Below, one piece after another: positions 24,202 to 32,013 of a DNA stretch of 64,000 nt; positions within the stretch are counted from its first letter, which is position 1; each line of letters begins with the position of its first letter. The stretch comes from Amycolatopsis roodepoortensis. Lineage in GTDB: Bacteria > Actinomycetota > Actinomycetes > Mycobacteriales > Pseudonocardiaceae. Under the pieces are notes generated by a model. That model had not been told where the DNA came from, made no database searches, and worked only from the letters and a program-made list of their open reading frames with translations. The stretch covers positions 744,001 through 808,000 of the forward strand of contig NZ_JADBEJ010000001.1 of NCBI RefSeq assembly GCF_014873915.1, written 5' to 3'. A program made the position numbers and the translations under genes.

Positions 24202-24824
24202 GCGCCCGCACCCCTTTCCGTGCCGAGGCCGAGTTTGTGCGTGCGGACGGGGACGACCTGGTCGAGGCGCTCGACGATGTGGTCGATGAAGCCGTATTCG
24301 CGCGCCTGCGCGGTGGTGAACCAGCGATCGTGGAGGGAATCGGCGAAGATCCGGTCGATGGGCTGCCCGGTGTCGTCGGCGATGAGACCCAGCACCGTGT
24401 CCCGCGTGTAGCGCAGGTCGTCCGCCTGCACCTCCACCTCGACGGCCGAACCGCCGATACCCGACGAACCCTGGTGCATGAGGATCCGGGCGTGCGGCAG
24501 TGCGAAGCGTTTGCCCGGGGTGCCCGCCGAAAGCAGGAACTGCCCGGCACTGCACGCCAGCCCCAGCGCGAGGGTGGCGACGTCGCACGGCACGAGCCGC
24601 ATCACGTCGCGGATGGCCAGCATCGACGGGACCGATCCGCCCGGCGAGTGGATCCACAACGCGATGTCCTTGCGCGGGTCCTCGCTCGCGAGTGACAGCA
24701 GCTGGGTGGTGAGGACCGTCCCGTTGTCGTCGTCGAGCGCGCCGTCGAGGACCAGCACACGCTGGCTGAAGAATTGTTCCCGGAGCCGTTGGTCGAAGAG
24801 TGGCCGCTTCTCGTTGTCGGTCAT
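24198..24824 (-). CDS. clpP: ATP-dependent Clp protease proteolytic subunit ClpP, intact
   Basis: A 208-residue ClpP. The triad is complete: serine S92 in GLACSAGQ, histidine H117 in HARILMHQ, and an aspartate in [11 protein letters not shown]. The SPGGSVPSM oxyanion loop is present. ClpP forms a barrel of two heptameric rings that degrades proteins fed by Clp ATPases. ATG 24824 ([10 protein letters not shown]) is preferred over an upstream in-frame ATG because it suits the family length. It is the first gene of a two-gene operon with a serine-less ClpP, next to a PopR-like regulator. It is probably an accessory pair; the main clpP1P2 should be elsewhere with clpX. Confidence 0.94.
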   Translation of the reverse strand: MTDNEKRPLFDQRLREQFFSQRVLVLDGALDDDNGTVLTTQLLSLASEDPRKDIALWIHSPGGSVPSMLAIRDVMRLVPCDVATLALGLACSAGQFLLSAGTPGKRFALPHARILMHQGSSGIGGSAVEVEVQADDLRYTRDTVLGLIADDTGQPIDRIFADSLHDRWFTTAQAREYGFIDHIVERLDQVVPVRTHKLGLGTERGAGA

Positions 24825-24867
24825 GCCCCGACCATGCCGCCGGGGCGCGGCCGTCCGCCGGTTTCGC

Positions 24868-24878
24868 TGCTGTGAGCG
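24868..24878 (-). promoter_or_regulatory. Possible ClgR/PopR-type operator upstream of clpP
   Basis: On the minus strand this reads CGCTCACAGCA, 44 nt upstream of the clpP start. The ClgR core consensus is CGC-Y-N-A-N-R-GCG, so 10 of 11 positions agree (the last G is A). The flanking bases fit poorly. Kept only because a PopR/ClgR-like gene is adjacent. Confidence 0.25.
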
Positions 24879-24880
24879 GA

Positions 24881-26083
24881 TCAGCCCACAGCAGGGCGTT
24901 TGGCCGGGACCAGCCACACGCCGATGACCAGCATGGCGGCGAAGACGAGCGCGACGAGGTCGAGAGTGAGCCCCGGTTGCAGGGCACGGCCCAGGTGTTC
25001 CCGTTCGTCCAGCGTCTGCAGCAGGAGCAGGCTGAGCAACGTCAGCCCCGCGCCGACGGCGGTCATGACCTGTCCGCGGCGGACGCTGGCGAACAGGAGA
25101 CCGCCACCGACGATCGAAAACACGCCCGCCAGGACGATGCCGACGCGGGCGAGGAGCATCGGCGGCCAGAACACGTCGAACAGATACGCCTGGTGGATCA
25201 CCATCGCGTCGGTCAACACGTAGAAGCCGAACAGGATGCTCGCCACGCCGGCCAGGATCGCGGGCATCGAAGGCATGCCGAGCCCGGGAGAAGACGGCTG
25301 CGGCACGGGGGTTTCGACCCCGCTCGCGGCCTGGGCCAGCAGCGGGAGCGCTTGGTCCGGCAGCATGCGTGCCTGCGGTGCCTTCGCGAGCAGCCCGCGG
25401 AGGACGTCCGCCAGTGGCGCGGGCGTCCGGTTGAAGGGCGGCTGCTCGTTGACGACGGCGTACAGCGTGGCCGCGACGTTCGCCCGCTGGAAGAAGTTCC
25501 CGCCCTCGCTCGCGCTGAGCATGGTCACGCCGACCGACCAGAGATCGGAATGGGGAGTGGCTTCGTGCCCCGCGATCGTTTCGGGGGCGAGGAACGCTGG
25601 GGTGCCGGCCGGGTCGAGGGCCTTGGCGATCCCGAAACCGGTCAGTTTCACCGTGCCGTCGGGAGCCACCAGGATGTTCGAGGGCCGCACGTCCCCGTGC
25701 ACGACGCCCGCGGTGTGTGCGGCGGTGAGCGCGCCGAGCACCTGTCCGCCGAGGTCCGCCACGAACCGCGGCGGTAGCGGGCCCGCGGCCGCGACGTCCT
25801 CCAGAGTCCGCCCTTCCACAGGGCCCATCACGATGAACGCCGTCCCGTCCGTCACCACGACGTCGTGGACGGGCACCACCGACGGGTGATCCAGCGCGAC
25901 TCGGGCCTCACGCTGGAGCCGCTCGACGAGGGCGGGCTCGTGGCCGGGGAGCCGTAGTTCCTTGATCGTGACCCGGTCGCCGTCCGGCCCGTCCTCGGCG
26001 CGCCACAGCACGGCCGTCCCGTCGCGCCCCAGCTCCTCGAGCAGGGTGTAGCGCTCGGCGATCGTGCGGGAAACTGCCGTCAC
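24881..26083 (-). CDS. Membrane-anchored Ser/Thr kinase-like protein, probable pseudokinase
   Basis: A 400-residue protein: a PknB-type kinase domain (residues about 10-275) followed by about four transmembrane helices (from about 285). The beta-3 lysine (VTIKEL, K41), the helix-C glutamate and the APE motif are present. The catalytic loop is [10 protein letters not shown] instead of HRDVKPxNI, and the DFG motif is GFG (G149), so the magnesium-binding aspartate is missing. It is likely inactive or very weak and may act as a scaffold or sensor. The kinase domain is cytoplasmic and the membrane part is unusually C-terminal and multi-span, with no PASTA domain. It is followed on the same strand by the clpP pair, 56 nt on. 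Confidence 0.87.
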   Translation of the reverse strand: MTAVSRTIAERYTLLEELGRDGTAVLWRAEDGPDGDRVTIKELRLPGHEPALVERLQREARVALDHPSVVPVHDVVVTDGTAFIVMGPVEGRTLEDVAAAGPLPPRFVADLGGQVLGALTAAHTAGVVHGDVRPSNILVAPDGTVKLTGFGIAKALDPAGTPAFLAPETIAGHEATPHSDLWSVGVTMLSASEGGNFFQRANVAATLYAVVNEQPPFNRTPAPLADVLRGLLAKAPQARMLPDQALPLLAQAASGVETPVPQPSSPGLGMPSMPAILAGVASILFGFYVLTDAMVIHQAYLFDVFWPPMLLARVGIVLAGVFSIVGGGLLFASVRRGQVMTAVGAGLTLLSLLLLQTLDEREHLGRALQPGLTLDLVALVFAAMLVIGVWLVPAKRPAVG

Positions 26084-26201
26084 AGTGGTTCTCCTCGAAT
26101 CCTGAAGTGGTCTTCGAAGGACGCTAATCAGCGCTCATGACAAAACGATGAAATGGCCGTTCATCCATAAAGGACCTACCCGGCTGGATATATTCACAGT
26201 C

Positions 26202-27761
26202 ATGCTGACCTTGGCGGCCCTGGTCGACGACCCGGCTCTCGAACTGCGGGTGGTCGTCCCCGGCCGCGACGGCGCGCTGACCGGGCAGGTGCTGTGGGTG
26301 CACAACACCGAGCTCCCCGACCCCGGGCCGTACGTGCGCGAACACGAGGTCGTGCTGACCAACGGCCTGTGGCTGGACCGCGTCGCCCCGGCGGACTTCG
26401 TCGCGCGAGTGGCCGGCGCCGGAGCGGCGGGGATCATCTTCGGCCTGCGCGTGGAGCAGCGCGACACTCCTCCGCAACTCGCGGAGGCCTGCCGGGAAGC
26501 CGGATTGCCCCTGCTTGAGATCTCGGTGGCGGTTCCGTTCACGGCGGTCACCCGGGCCGCGGCCGCGATCCAGGCCGCGGACCGGCAGAACGCGCTGATG
26601 TCGATGGTGCGCCGGGGCGACGAGCTGACCTCGGCGTTGTCGCGGGGCGCGGGCGCGGCCGGGGTGCTCGCGATCCTCCGTCGTGAGCACGAGCTCCCGC
26701 TGGCCGTCGTGGACCGGATGGGCCGGGAGCTCGCGTCCGCCGGTGCCGAACTGGACGCCGGGCAGGCACGCGCCGCGGCGGAGGCGCTGGCCGGGCATCC
26801 GCCGCCGCTGGAGGCGGATCTCGGCGCGGGGACGCGGGCGGCGTTGTTCCCGGTGGGCGCGATCGGCGACGCGGACGCCGCGCTGCTGTGCCTGCGGCCG
26901 GTGGCCGATTTGACTCGCGAGGAGCGGGACGCGCTGGAGCAGACCGCCCGTTACCTCAGCCTGGAGGTGGCCCGGCACCAGGCGGTGCAGGCGATCGAGA
27001 TGCGGTTCGCCGTCGAACTGCTGGACATGGTCCTGTCCGGGGCGCAGCGCGCCGCGGAGGTGCCCGGCAGGCTGCGGGCCTTCGGCGTCGACCCGGACGG
27101 GCCCCTGTCCGTGATCGCGCTGGCGTTCGCGGGCGACGACGCCGCGACGCGGGCGGGGATGGCGGAGGCCGTGACGGATTTCCTGCTGGCGGACGGGCTG
27201 CCCGCGGTCGTGGCGGCGGGCAGCCAGGACGTCGTCGCGGTACTGCCGTTCCGGTCGGGACGGCAGTCGCCCGCCGCCTTCGCGCCGCGGCTGGCGGCGG
27301 CGGTGTCGCACCGGCTCGCCGGAGGACGCGTGGTGGTCGGACTCGCCGATCCCGTGCCCGGCGCCGCCGAACTGCGGGTGCCGCTGTCACGCAGCCGCGA
27401 AGCCTGCCGCGTGCTCCGGGGCAGGCGCGGCGGCCCGGTCGCGGCGAGCTTCGCCGAACTGGGCAGCTATCGCCTGTTGCTGGAGTCGCACGACGAGCAG
27501 TGGCGGCACACCTTCGCCGACGCCCTGCTCGGTCCGCTGCGCGAGCACGACCGCGTCCGCGACGGCGACCTGGAGACGACCCTGCGGGCGTTCCTCGACC
27601 ACGACGGCCAGTGGGCGGCCACCGCCGCGGCGCTGTACGTGCACGTCAACACCCTGCGCAACCGGCTGGCCAAGGTCACCGAGCTGACCGGCCGCGACGT
27701 CGGGCGGACCGCGGACCGGGTCGACCTCTTCCTGGCGCTGGAGGCGGCTCAGTCCGGGTAG
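26202..27761 (+). CDS. PucR-family transcriptional regulator
   Basis: A 519-residue regulator. The N-terminal PucR domain (about 1-125; MLTLAALVDDPALELRVVVP) is followed by a GGDEF-like middle part and a C-terminal helix-turn-helix in which AALYVHVNTLRNRLAKVTEL is the recognition segment. The family controls purine and other nitrogen-compound breakdown. ATG 26202 matches the family N-terminus exactly, although no ribosome-binding site precedes it; a TATATT box at 26189-26194 fits leaderless transcription starting at or near the ATG. An upstream in-frame ATG (26148) is unlikely. It converges with, and probably controls, the DUF1989 operon at 27749-30341. Confidence 0.9.
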   Translation: MLTLAALVDDPALELRVVVPGRDGALTGQVLWVHNTELPDPGPYVREHEVVLTNGLWLDRVAPADFVARVAGAGAAGIIFGLRVEQRDTPPQLAEACREAGLPLLEISVAVPFTAVTRAAAAIQAADRQNALMSMVRRGDELTSALSRGAGAAGVLAILRREHELPLAVVDRMGRELASAGAELDAGQARAAAEALAGHPPPLEADLGAGTRAALFPVGAIGDADAALLCLRPVADLTREERDALEQTARYLSLEVARHQAVQAIEMRFAVELLDMVLSGAQRAAEVPGRLRAFGVDPDGPLSVIALAFAGDDAATRAGMAEAVTDFLLADGLPAVVAAGSQDVVAVLPFRSGRQSPAAFAPRLAAAVSHRLAGGRVVVGLADPVPGAAELRVPLSRSREACRVLRGRRGGPVAASFAELGSYRLLLESHDEQWRHTFADALLGPLREHDRVRDGDLETTLRAFLDHDGQWAATAAALYVHVNTLRNRLAKVTELTGRDVGRTADRVDLFLALEAAQSG

Positions 27762-28618
27762 ACCGCCGGGTCGATTTCGAGGCGCCGCAAGGGTTCCGCG
27801 GGCAGCGCGGGGTCGGCCAGCGCCGCGGCGGCCACGTCACGGCACCGGGCGAACCGGACGTCGCCGAGACCGAGCCCGAACTCGATGAGCGAGCGCACGG
27901 CCTCCAGCCGTCCCGGCCTCCCCGAAAGGAACGGGTGCAGGCACAGGTTGAACAGGCATCGGTAGCGGCGCATCGCGTCCAGCTCGGCGCGCCACATCTC
28001 CAGCACCCGCACCGGAGACGTGATCACCGAGCCGACCTGAGGCGCGGGAAGGAACGCGTACTGCTCCCAGTCGTCGAGCGACCAGTGCACCGGCAACTCG
28101 GCGATCCGGCCCGCCGCGGTTTCGATCAGGTACGGCCGGTCGTCGGCCATCAGCGACGAGTCGTAGCTCAACCCGTGTTCGGCGACCAGTGCCGGAGTGT
28201 CCCAAGTGGACTCCCAGCCCGCCGCGCGATGCCCGCTGATCTCGATGCCCTGTGCGGCGAACACCGCCATGCCCCGTTCGAAATCGGCACGCTGCTCGGC
28301 GGCGGTCATCGTGGTCGGCGGCCGGTGGCTGTAGGAGTGGTGGGCCACCTCGTGCCCGCGCTCCACGATCGTGGCGGCGAGGCCGGGCCGCTGTTCGGCG
28401 ACCCAGCCCGGCACGAAGAACGTCGCGGGCACGGCCAGTTCGCCGAGCAGGTCGAGGATGCGCGGCACCCCGACCCTGGGTCCGTACGCCTGATGGGACA
28501 TGGTCGAGAGGTGGTCGGCGTAGCCCCGCCCGCGCGCGAGGATCGGGGATTCCGCGTCCACGTCGAAGGTCAGGGTCGCCACCGCGGCCGCGCCGCCGTG
28601 CCAGCTTGGTTCCGTCAC
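27749..28618 (-). CDS. Polysaccharide deacetylase-family hydrolase, PuuE/imidase-like
   Basis: A 289-residue NodB-homology protein without a signal peptide, so it is cytoplasmic. Motif 1 is TFDVDAES instead of the TFDDG of carbohydrate deacetylases, and motif 2 is HEVAHHSYSHRPP. This pattern matches the PuuE-type allantoinase / cyclic imide hydrolase branch, which opens ring amides rather than deacetylating sugars. The GTG at 28618 overlaps the flavin oxidoreductase stop (GTGA). As the last gene of a DUF1989 operon facing a PucR regulator, it probably hydrolyses a nitrogenous ring compound. The exact substrate cannot be told from the sequence. Confidence 0.87.
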   Translation of the reverse strand: MTEPSWHGGAAAVATLTFDVDAESPILARGRGYADHLSTMSHQAYGPRVGVPRILDLLGELAVPATFFVPGWVAEQRPGLAATIVERGHEVAHHSYSHRPPTTMTAAEQRADFERGMAVFAAQGIEISGHRAAGWESTWDTPALVAEHGLSYDSSLMADDRPYLIETAAGRIAELPVHWSLDDWEQYAFLPAPQVGSVITSPVRVLEMWRAELDAMRRYRCLFNLCLHPFLSGRPGRLEAVRSLIEFGLGLGDVRFARCRDVAAAALADPALPAEPLRRLEIDPAVYPD

Positions 28619-29727
28619 GCCTGCCGACTCTCCCGCCAACGGCGCGCGTTCGCCACCGTGACCGTCGGGGAGACCATCGCGCGGTCGAACTCGGCCAGGG
28701 GCCGCGCCGCCGCGACGCGGGCGGGCAGATCGGGGTTGGCCAGCGCGCCGTGGCCGAGCGAGAGCAGGTCCGCATGCCCGCCGGTGAGCACCTCGTGCGC
28801 CTGGGCGAGGTCGTGCATCCCGCCGTTGGCGATCACCGGCAGCCCGGTGACCTGCCGGGCGAGCGCGGTGATGGTGCCGCCGTCGGCCAGCTTCGCCGTC
28901 TCGAGCCAGTTCCGGCCCTCGCTGGCGATGTGGAGGTACTGCGCGCCCGCTTCGGCGACCGCGGCGAAGATCACCTCGGCGTCTTCGCGGCCGCCGGGCC
29001 AGCGGTAGGTGAAGTCGTTGACCTTCGTCTGCGACAGCCGCACGCCGGTCACCAGCTCGGGCACGGCCTCGGCGACGGCGGTCACGACGCGGGCGGTCAG
29101 CCGGATCCGGTTCGCGACCGGTCCGCCGTAGGAGTCCGTGCGGTGGTTGGTGTAGTCGGTGAGGAACTGGTCGAGGAGGTATCCGTTCGCCGCGTGCACC
29201 TCGACGCCGTCGAACCCGGCCTGACGGGCACGCACGGCCGCTGCCGCGAAACCTTCGACGACGTCGTCGATCTCGGCGGTGGTCAGCTCGCGCGGCACCG
29301 GCCACGGCCCGGAACCGCCGTACGCGCGCATCATCTCCCCGCGCGGCTGGACGGCCGAAGGAGCGACGGTGTTCGGGTGGCCCTGCGCGATCGCCCCGGC
29401 GTGCATGAGCTGCGCGATCATCCGGCCGCCCGCCGCGCGGACTCCGGCGGTGACCACGCGCCAGCCCGCGACGTGTTCGTCCCGCGCGAGGCCCGGCTGG
29501 TTGAGGTAGCCCTGGCTGGCCGCGCTGTCGGGATAGGTGCCTTCGCTGAACACCAGCCCGAAGCCCCCGCGGGCGAATTCGGCGTAGTAGTCGGCCATCT
29601 CGCCGGTCGGGGTGCCGTCGGGACTTGCCGAGACGCGGGACATGGGGGCGACGGCGTAACGGTTGCGCAGCGCGAGGCGGCCGAGCGTGGTGGGGGCCAG
29701 CGCGGGGTGTTCGATGGTGGTCGTCAT
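28615..29727 (-). CDS. NADH:flavin oxidoreductase, Old Yellow Enzyme family
   Basis: A 370-residue flavin enzyme of the Old Yellow Enzyme class. Typical elements are LALRNRYAVAPMSR at the N-terminus, the substrate-binding histidine in MIAQLMHAGAIAQG, the DGVEVHAANGYLLDQFL segment with the H-x-x-N pair, and NHRTDSYGG. Such enzymes reduce activated C=C bonds using NAD(P)H. It lies between a DUF1989 gene and an imidase-like gene, overlapping each by 4 nt. A role in reducing an unsaturated ring (imide or pyrimidine-like) before hydrolysis is a reasonable guess. ATG 29727 overlaps the upstream stop. Confidence 0.92.
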   Translation of the reverse strand: MTTTIEHPALAPTTLGRLALRNRYAVAPMSRVSASPDGTPTGEMADYYAEFARGGFGLVFSEGTYPDSAASQGYLNQPGLARDEHVAGWRVVTAGVRAAGGRMIAQLMHAGAIAQGHPNTVAPSAVQPRGEMMRAYGGSGPWPVPRELTTAEIDDVVEGFAAAAVRARQAGFDGVEVHAANGYLLDQFLTDYTNHRTDSYGGPVANRIRLTARVVTAVAEAVPELVTGVRLSQTKVNDFTYRWPGGREDAEVIFAAVAEAGAQYLHIASEGRNWLETAKLADGGTITALARQVTGLPVIANGGMHDLAQAHEVLTGGHADLLSLGHGALANPDLPARVAAARPLAEFDRAMVSPTVTVANARRWRESRQA

Positions 29728-30341
29728 GACCGGTTTCCTCCATTGTGGACGGTTTCGATGGCGAGCGGGGAGAGTCCGGCGTCGCTGATCCGGACGAGAT
29801 CCTGCGGGCAGGCGGAGACCACGACGACGCAGTCCATCTCGGCGCGCAGGGTCACCGCGTCGCCGGGCCGCGAGTTCGCGGTCAGCCAGTTCAGGCGTCC
29901 GTCCCCGCCGACCGGGACGCGCATGAAGACGTTGATCGGCTGCGGCGTCGGGCCCGTGAAGCCGAGGCCTTCGGCCGTCAGCGCCTCACGCAGGTTCGCG
30001 GCGCAGGACCGGTGGCCCGGAGCGCCCAACGCGGTGTATCGGGCCGGGTCGCACGCCGGGACGAGCATGTCGTGCTCGCCGGGTGAGGTGTCTTCGATCA
30101 GCGTCAGGATCGGACGGCGCAGGTCGGTCAGGAAGGCTTCGCCGACCGCGGGGAACAGCCTGTCGACCCCGGCGCGGGTGTGCGCCGCGCTGTGGTGCTC
30201 GGTCAGTTCGGTCCCGCCGCCGTCGCGGAAGGCGAACACGTCGCCGACCTGGCCGCCTTCGGTGTCGATCACCCGCACGAGATCCCCTGCGGCCACGCGG
30301 ACGGCCTTGGCGGTCCCCGGTGGCACTTCCGTTCTGCTCAT
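29724..30341 (-). CDS. DUF1989 (urea carboxylase-associated) family protein
   Basis: A 205-residue DUF1989 protein. The conserved GQVGDVFAF segment, the HSAAHTRAG metal-ligand histidines, and AACSCAANL-like GHRSCAANLREAL with the cysteine are visible. Relatives CgdA/CgdB act as carboxyguanidine deiminase next to guanidine carboxylase, but no carboxylase is encoded here, so a different nitrogen substrate is likely. It is the first gene of a tightly overlapped three-gene operon (DUF1989, flavin oxidoreductase, imidase-like hydrolase). ATG 30341 follows no strong ribosome-binding site. Inverted repeats at 30379-30410 lie upstream. Confidence 0.88.
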   Translation of the reverse strand: MSRTEVPPGTAKAVRVAAGDLVRVIDTEGGQVGDVFAFRDGGGTELTEHHSAAHTRAGVDRLFPAVGEAFLTDLRRPILTLIEDTSPGEHDMLVPACDPARYTALGAPGHRSCAANLREALTAEGLGFTGPTPQPINVFMRVPVGGDGRLNWLTANSRPGDAVTLRAEMDCVVVVSACPQDLVRISDAGLSPLAIETVHNGGNRS

Positions 30342-30378
30342 GGCTCCAGCAAACAGGGGCGGACGGGCGGCAAGCTAT

Positions 30379-30410
30379 GGATAAACCTCCACTATCCAGG
30401 CGTATCGATA
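30379..30410. promoter_or_regulatory. Operator-like inverted repeats between DUF1989 operon and MarR gene
   Basis: GGATA-N9-TATCC (30379-30397) and the palindrome TATCGATA (30403-30410) lie 38-69 nt upstream of the DUF1989 start in A/T-richer DNA. The octamer AAACCTCC also occurs twice nearby (30383 and 30413 regions). These are likely regulator-binding and promoter sites for the divergent pair; which protein binds is unknown. Confidence 0.4.
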
Positions 30411-30432
30411 GAGAAACCTCCAATCGGGCAAG

Positions 30433-30493
30433 GCGTAACTCGCGTGATTGGAGCCGCAACACCGTGTTACCGCTCCAATCACGCGAGTTACGC
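30433..30493. repeat. Palindrome of family B (22-bp stem) in a divergent intergenic region
   Basis: A perfect 22-bp stem containing CGTAACTCGCGTGATTGGAG (from 30434) pairs with 30472-30493. The 17-nt loop itself contains a small AACAC/GTGTT hairpin. The surrounding genes point away from each other, so this copy cannot serve as a terminator. Related units are at 15944-15990 and 42066-42185. Confidence 0.75.
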
Positions 30494-30547
30494 GGTGAGA
30501 TAGTTTCGACTTTGACCATTTTCGCGGAGCCGGGTTAGGGTTCGCCG

Positions 30548-31090
30548 ATGGAAGACGTCGACGCTGTGGACGCGGCCGGGCTCGATTTCTGGTCGTTCGT
30601 GGCGCTGGCGAACCGACGGCTCGCGCACGAGTACGGCTTCCGGCACCAGCTGGCGACCGAGGTGCTGCTGACCCTGAATCGCGCCTCCGACCTGGTGACC
30701 TACGACCTCGAAGCCGCGGTGCACCGGCCGCGCGGCCGGTCGTGGTCGGCGTTCCGGCTGCTGTTCGTTGTGTGGCTCGCCGGGCCGCTCGAACCGACGA
30801 GCGCCGCCCGGCTGACCGGGATGAGCCGGGCGGCGGTGTCGAATCTGGTCAAGACGCTGGTCGCGGAGGGGATGCTCCATCGGGTCCCGGACGAGCGCGA
30901 CGGCCGGTCGGTGCAGCTGTCGCTCACCGAGGCGGGGCAGAAGGAGATGGTCTCCGTCTTCCGCGAGCACAACGAGCGCGAATTCGGCTGGACCAACGCG
31001 CTGACCGAGACCGAACAGCGCATCCTCGTCATGCTGCTGGGCAAGCTGATCACGAGCCGCGCCGAGTTCGGCACCCGGAGCCGCAAGTAG
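30548..31090 (+). CDS. MarR-family transcriptional regulator
   Basis: A 180-residue protein with the MarR winged helix (about residues 60-150): TSAARLTGMSRAAVSNLVKT, then a wing VPDERDGRSVQLSLTEAG. A longer than usual N-terminal helix region precedes it. MarR proteins usually respond to small aromatic ligands. It lies 80 nt upstream of the fumarylacetoacetase gene pair on the same strand and divergent from the DUF1989 operon, so it could control either. Regulation of tyrosine/homogentisate breakdown is the more familiar association. Confidence 0.88.
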   Translation: MEDVDAVDAAGLDFWSFVALANRRLAHEYGFRHQLATEVLLTLNRASDLVTYDLEAAVHRPRGRSWSAFRLLFVVWLAGPLEPTSAARLTGMSRAAVSNLVKTLVAEGMLHRVPDERDGRSVQLSLTEAGQKEMVSVFREHNEREFGWTNALTETEQRILVMLLGKLITSRAEFGTRSRK

Positions 31091-31170
31091 GCCTTCCCGT
31101 CGCGCGGACGACCGGACTACCCTGCCTCAGGGGTAGTAAAAGCATGAACTAAATCGGCGAGGAGGAGACC

Positions 31171-32013
31171 ATGGTGGACGGCGGACGGATTCCCGCGCTC
31201 TTCGCCGGGCTGTGCGACGACGCCGCGGTGTTCCCGCCGGGTCTGGCCCCGCTGCCGGACGCCGTCGCGGCACACAACCAGCACCTCGACGCTTGGTACG
31301 CCGGCCTCGTCGGCCCGCTCGTCATCGCCGCCACCGCGCTCGGCGACCTCGCCGAAGTGCTGGGGGACCGGGCGACCCCGCTGCCGGTCTCGGTGACCCT
31401 CCCCGGCGGGCCCGCCCAGCTCGACGGCGTGCTCGACGCCGTGAAGAAACTCCCGGTGAAACTCGACGCGCTCGAGATCGCCGTCCCGGAAGGGATGGGC
31501 CCGGACGAGGTGCTCACCGGGATTTCCCGGGCCACCGCGCCGGTCTTCGTCGAGATCCCGCGCGACGAGCGCCGTGTCCCGCTGCTGACCGCCCTTTCCG
31601 GCACCGGTCACCACGCGAAATTCCGCACCGGTGGCGTCCGTGCCGAGCTGTACCCCGGCGAAGCGGAACTGGCCGCCGCGGTCCGGGCGGCCGTCGGGGC
31701 GGGCGTTCCGTTCAAGGCCACCGCCGGGCTGCACCACGCCCTCCGCAACACCGATCCGGAGACCGGCTTCGAACAGCACGGCTTCCTCAACCTGATGCTC
31801 GCGACCGACGCCGTCCTCACCGACGGCGACGCCGAAGCCGTTCTCGCCGAACGAGACGGCGCCGTCATCGCCGGGCGGCTCCGGGAACTGGACGCGGATC
31901 GAGCCGCCGCCCTCCGCGCGGCCTTCACGTCGTTCGGCACCTGCAGCATCACCGACCCCCTGACCGAACTGGCCGGACTCGGCCTGCTCGACGCGCCCCG
32001 AGGAGAGGCATGA
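31171..32013 (+). CDS. Hypothetical protein coupled to fumarylacetoacetase
   Basis: A 280-residue soluble protein I cannot assign to a named family. It begins GGRIPALFAGLCDDAAVFPPGLAPLPDAV (given in part: LFAGLCDDAAVFPPG) and has a conserved-looking core HHAKFRTGG and GLHHALRN, reminiscent of small-molecule enzymes with histidine ligands. Similar proteins occur beside fumarylacetoacetase in actinobacteria, which suggests a role in the same aromatic catabolic route. ATG 31171 has a GGAGGAG site at about 31159-31165. Its stop overlaps the fumarylacetoacetase start (ATGA at 32010-32013). Confidence 0.8.
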   Translation: MVDGGRIPALFAGLCDDAAVFPPGLAPLPDAVAAHNQHLDAWYAGLVGPLVIAATALGDLAEVLGDRATPLPVSVTLPGGPAQLDGVLDAVKKLPVKLDALEIAVPEGMGPDEVLTGISRATAPVFVEIPRDERRVPLLTALSGTGHHAKFRTGGVRAELYPGEAELAAAVRAAVGAGVPFKATAGLHHALRNTDPETGFEQHGFLNLMLATDAVLTDGDAEAVLAERDGAVIAGRLRELDADRAAALRAAFTSFGTCSITDPLTELAGLGLLDAPRGEA

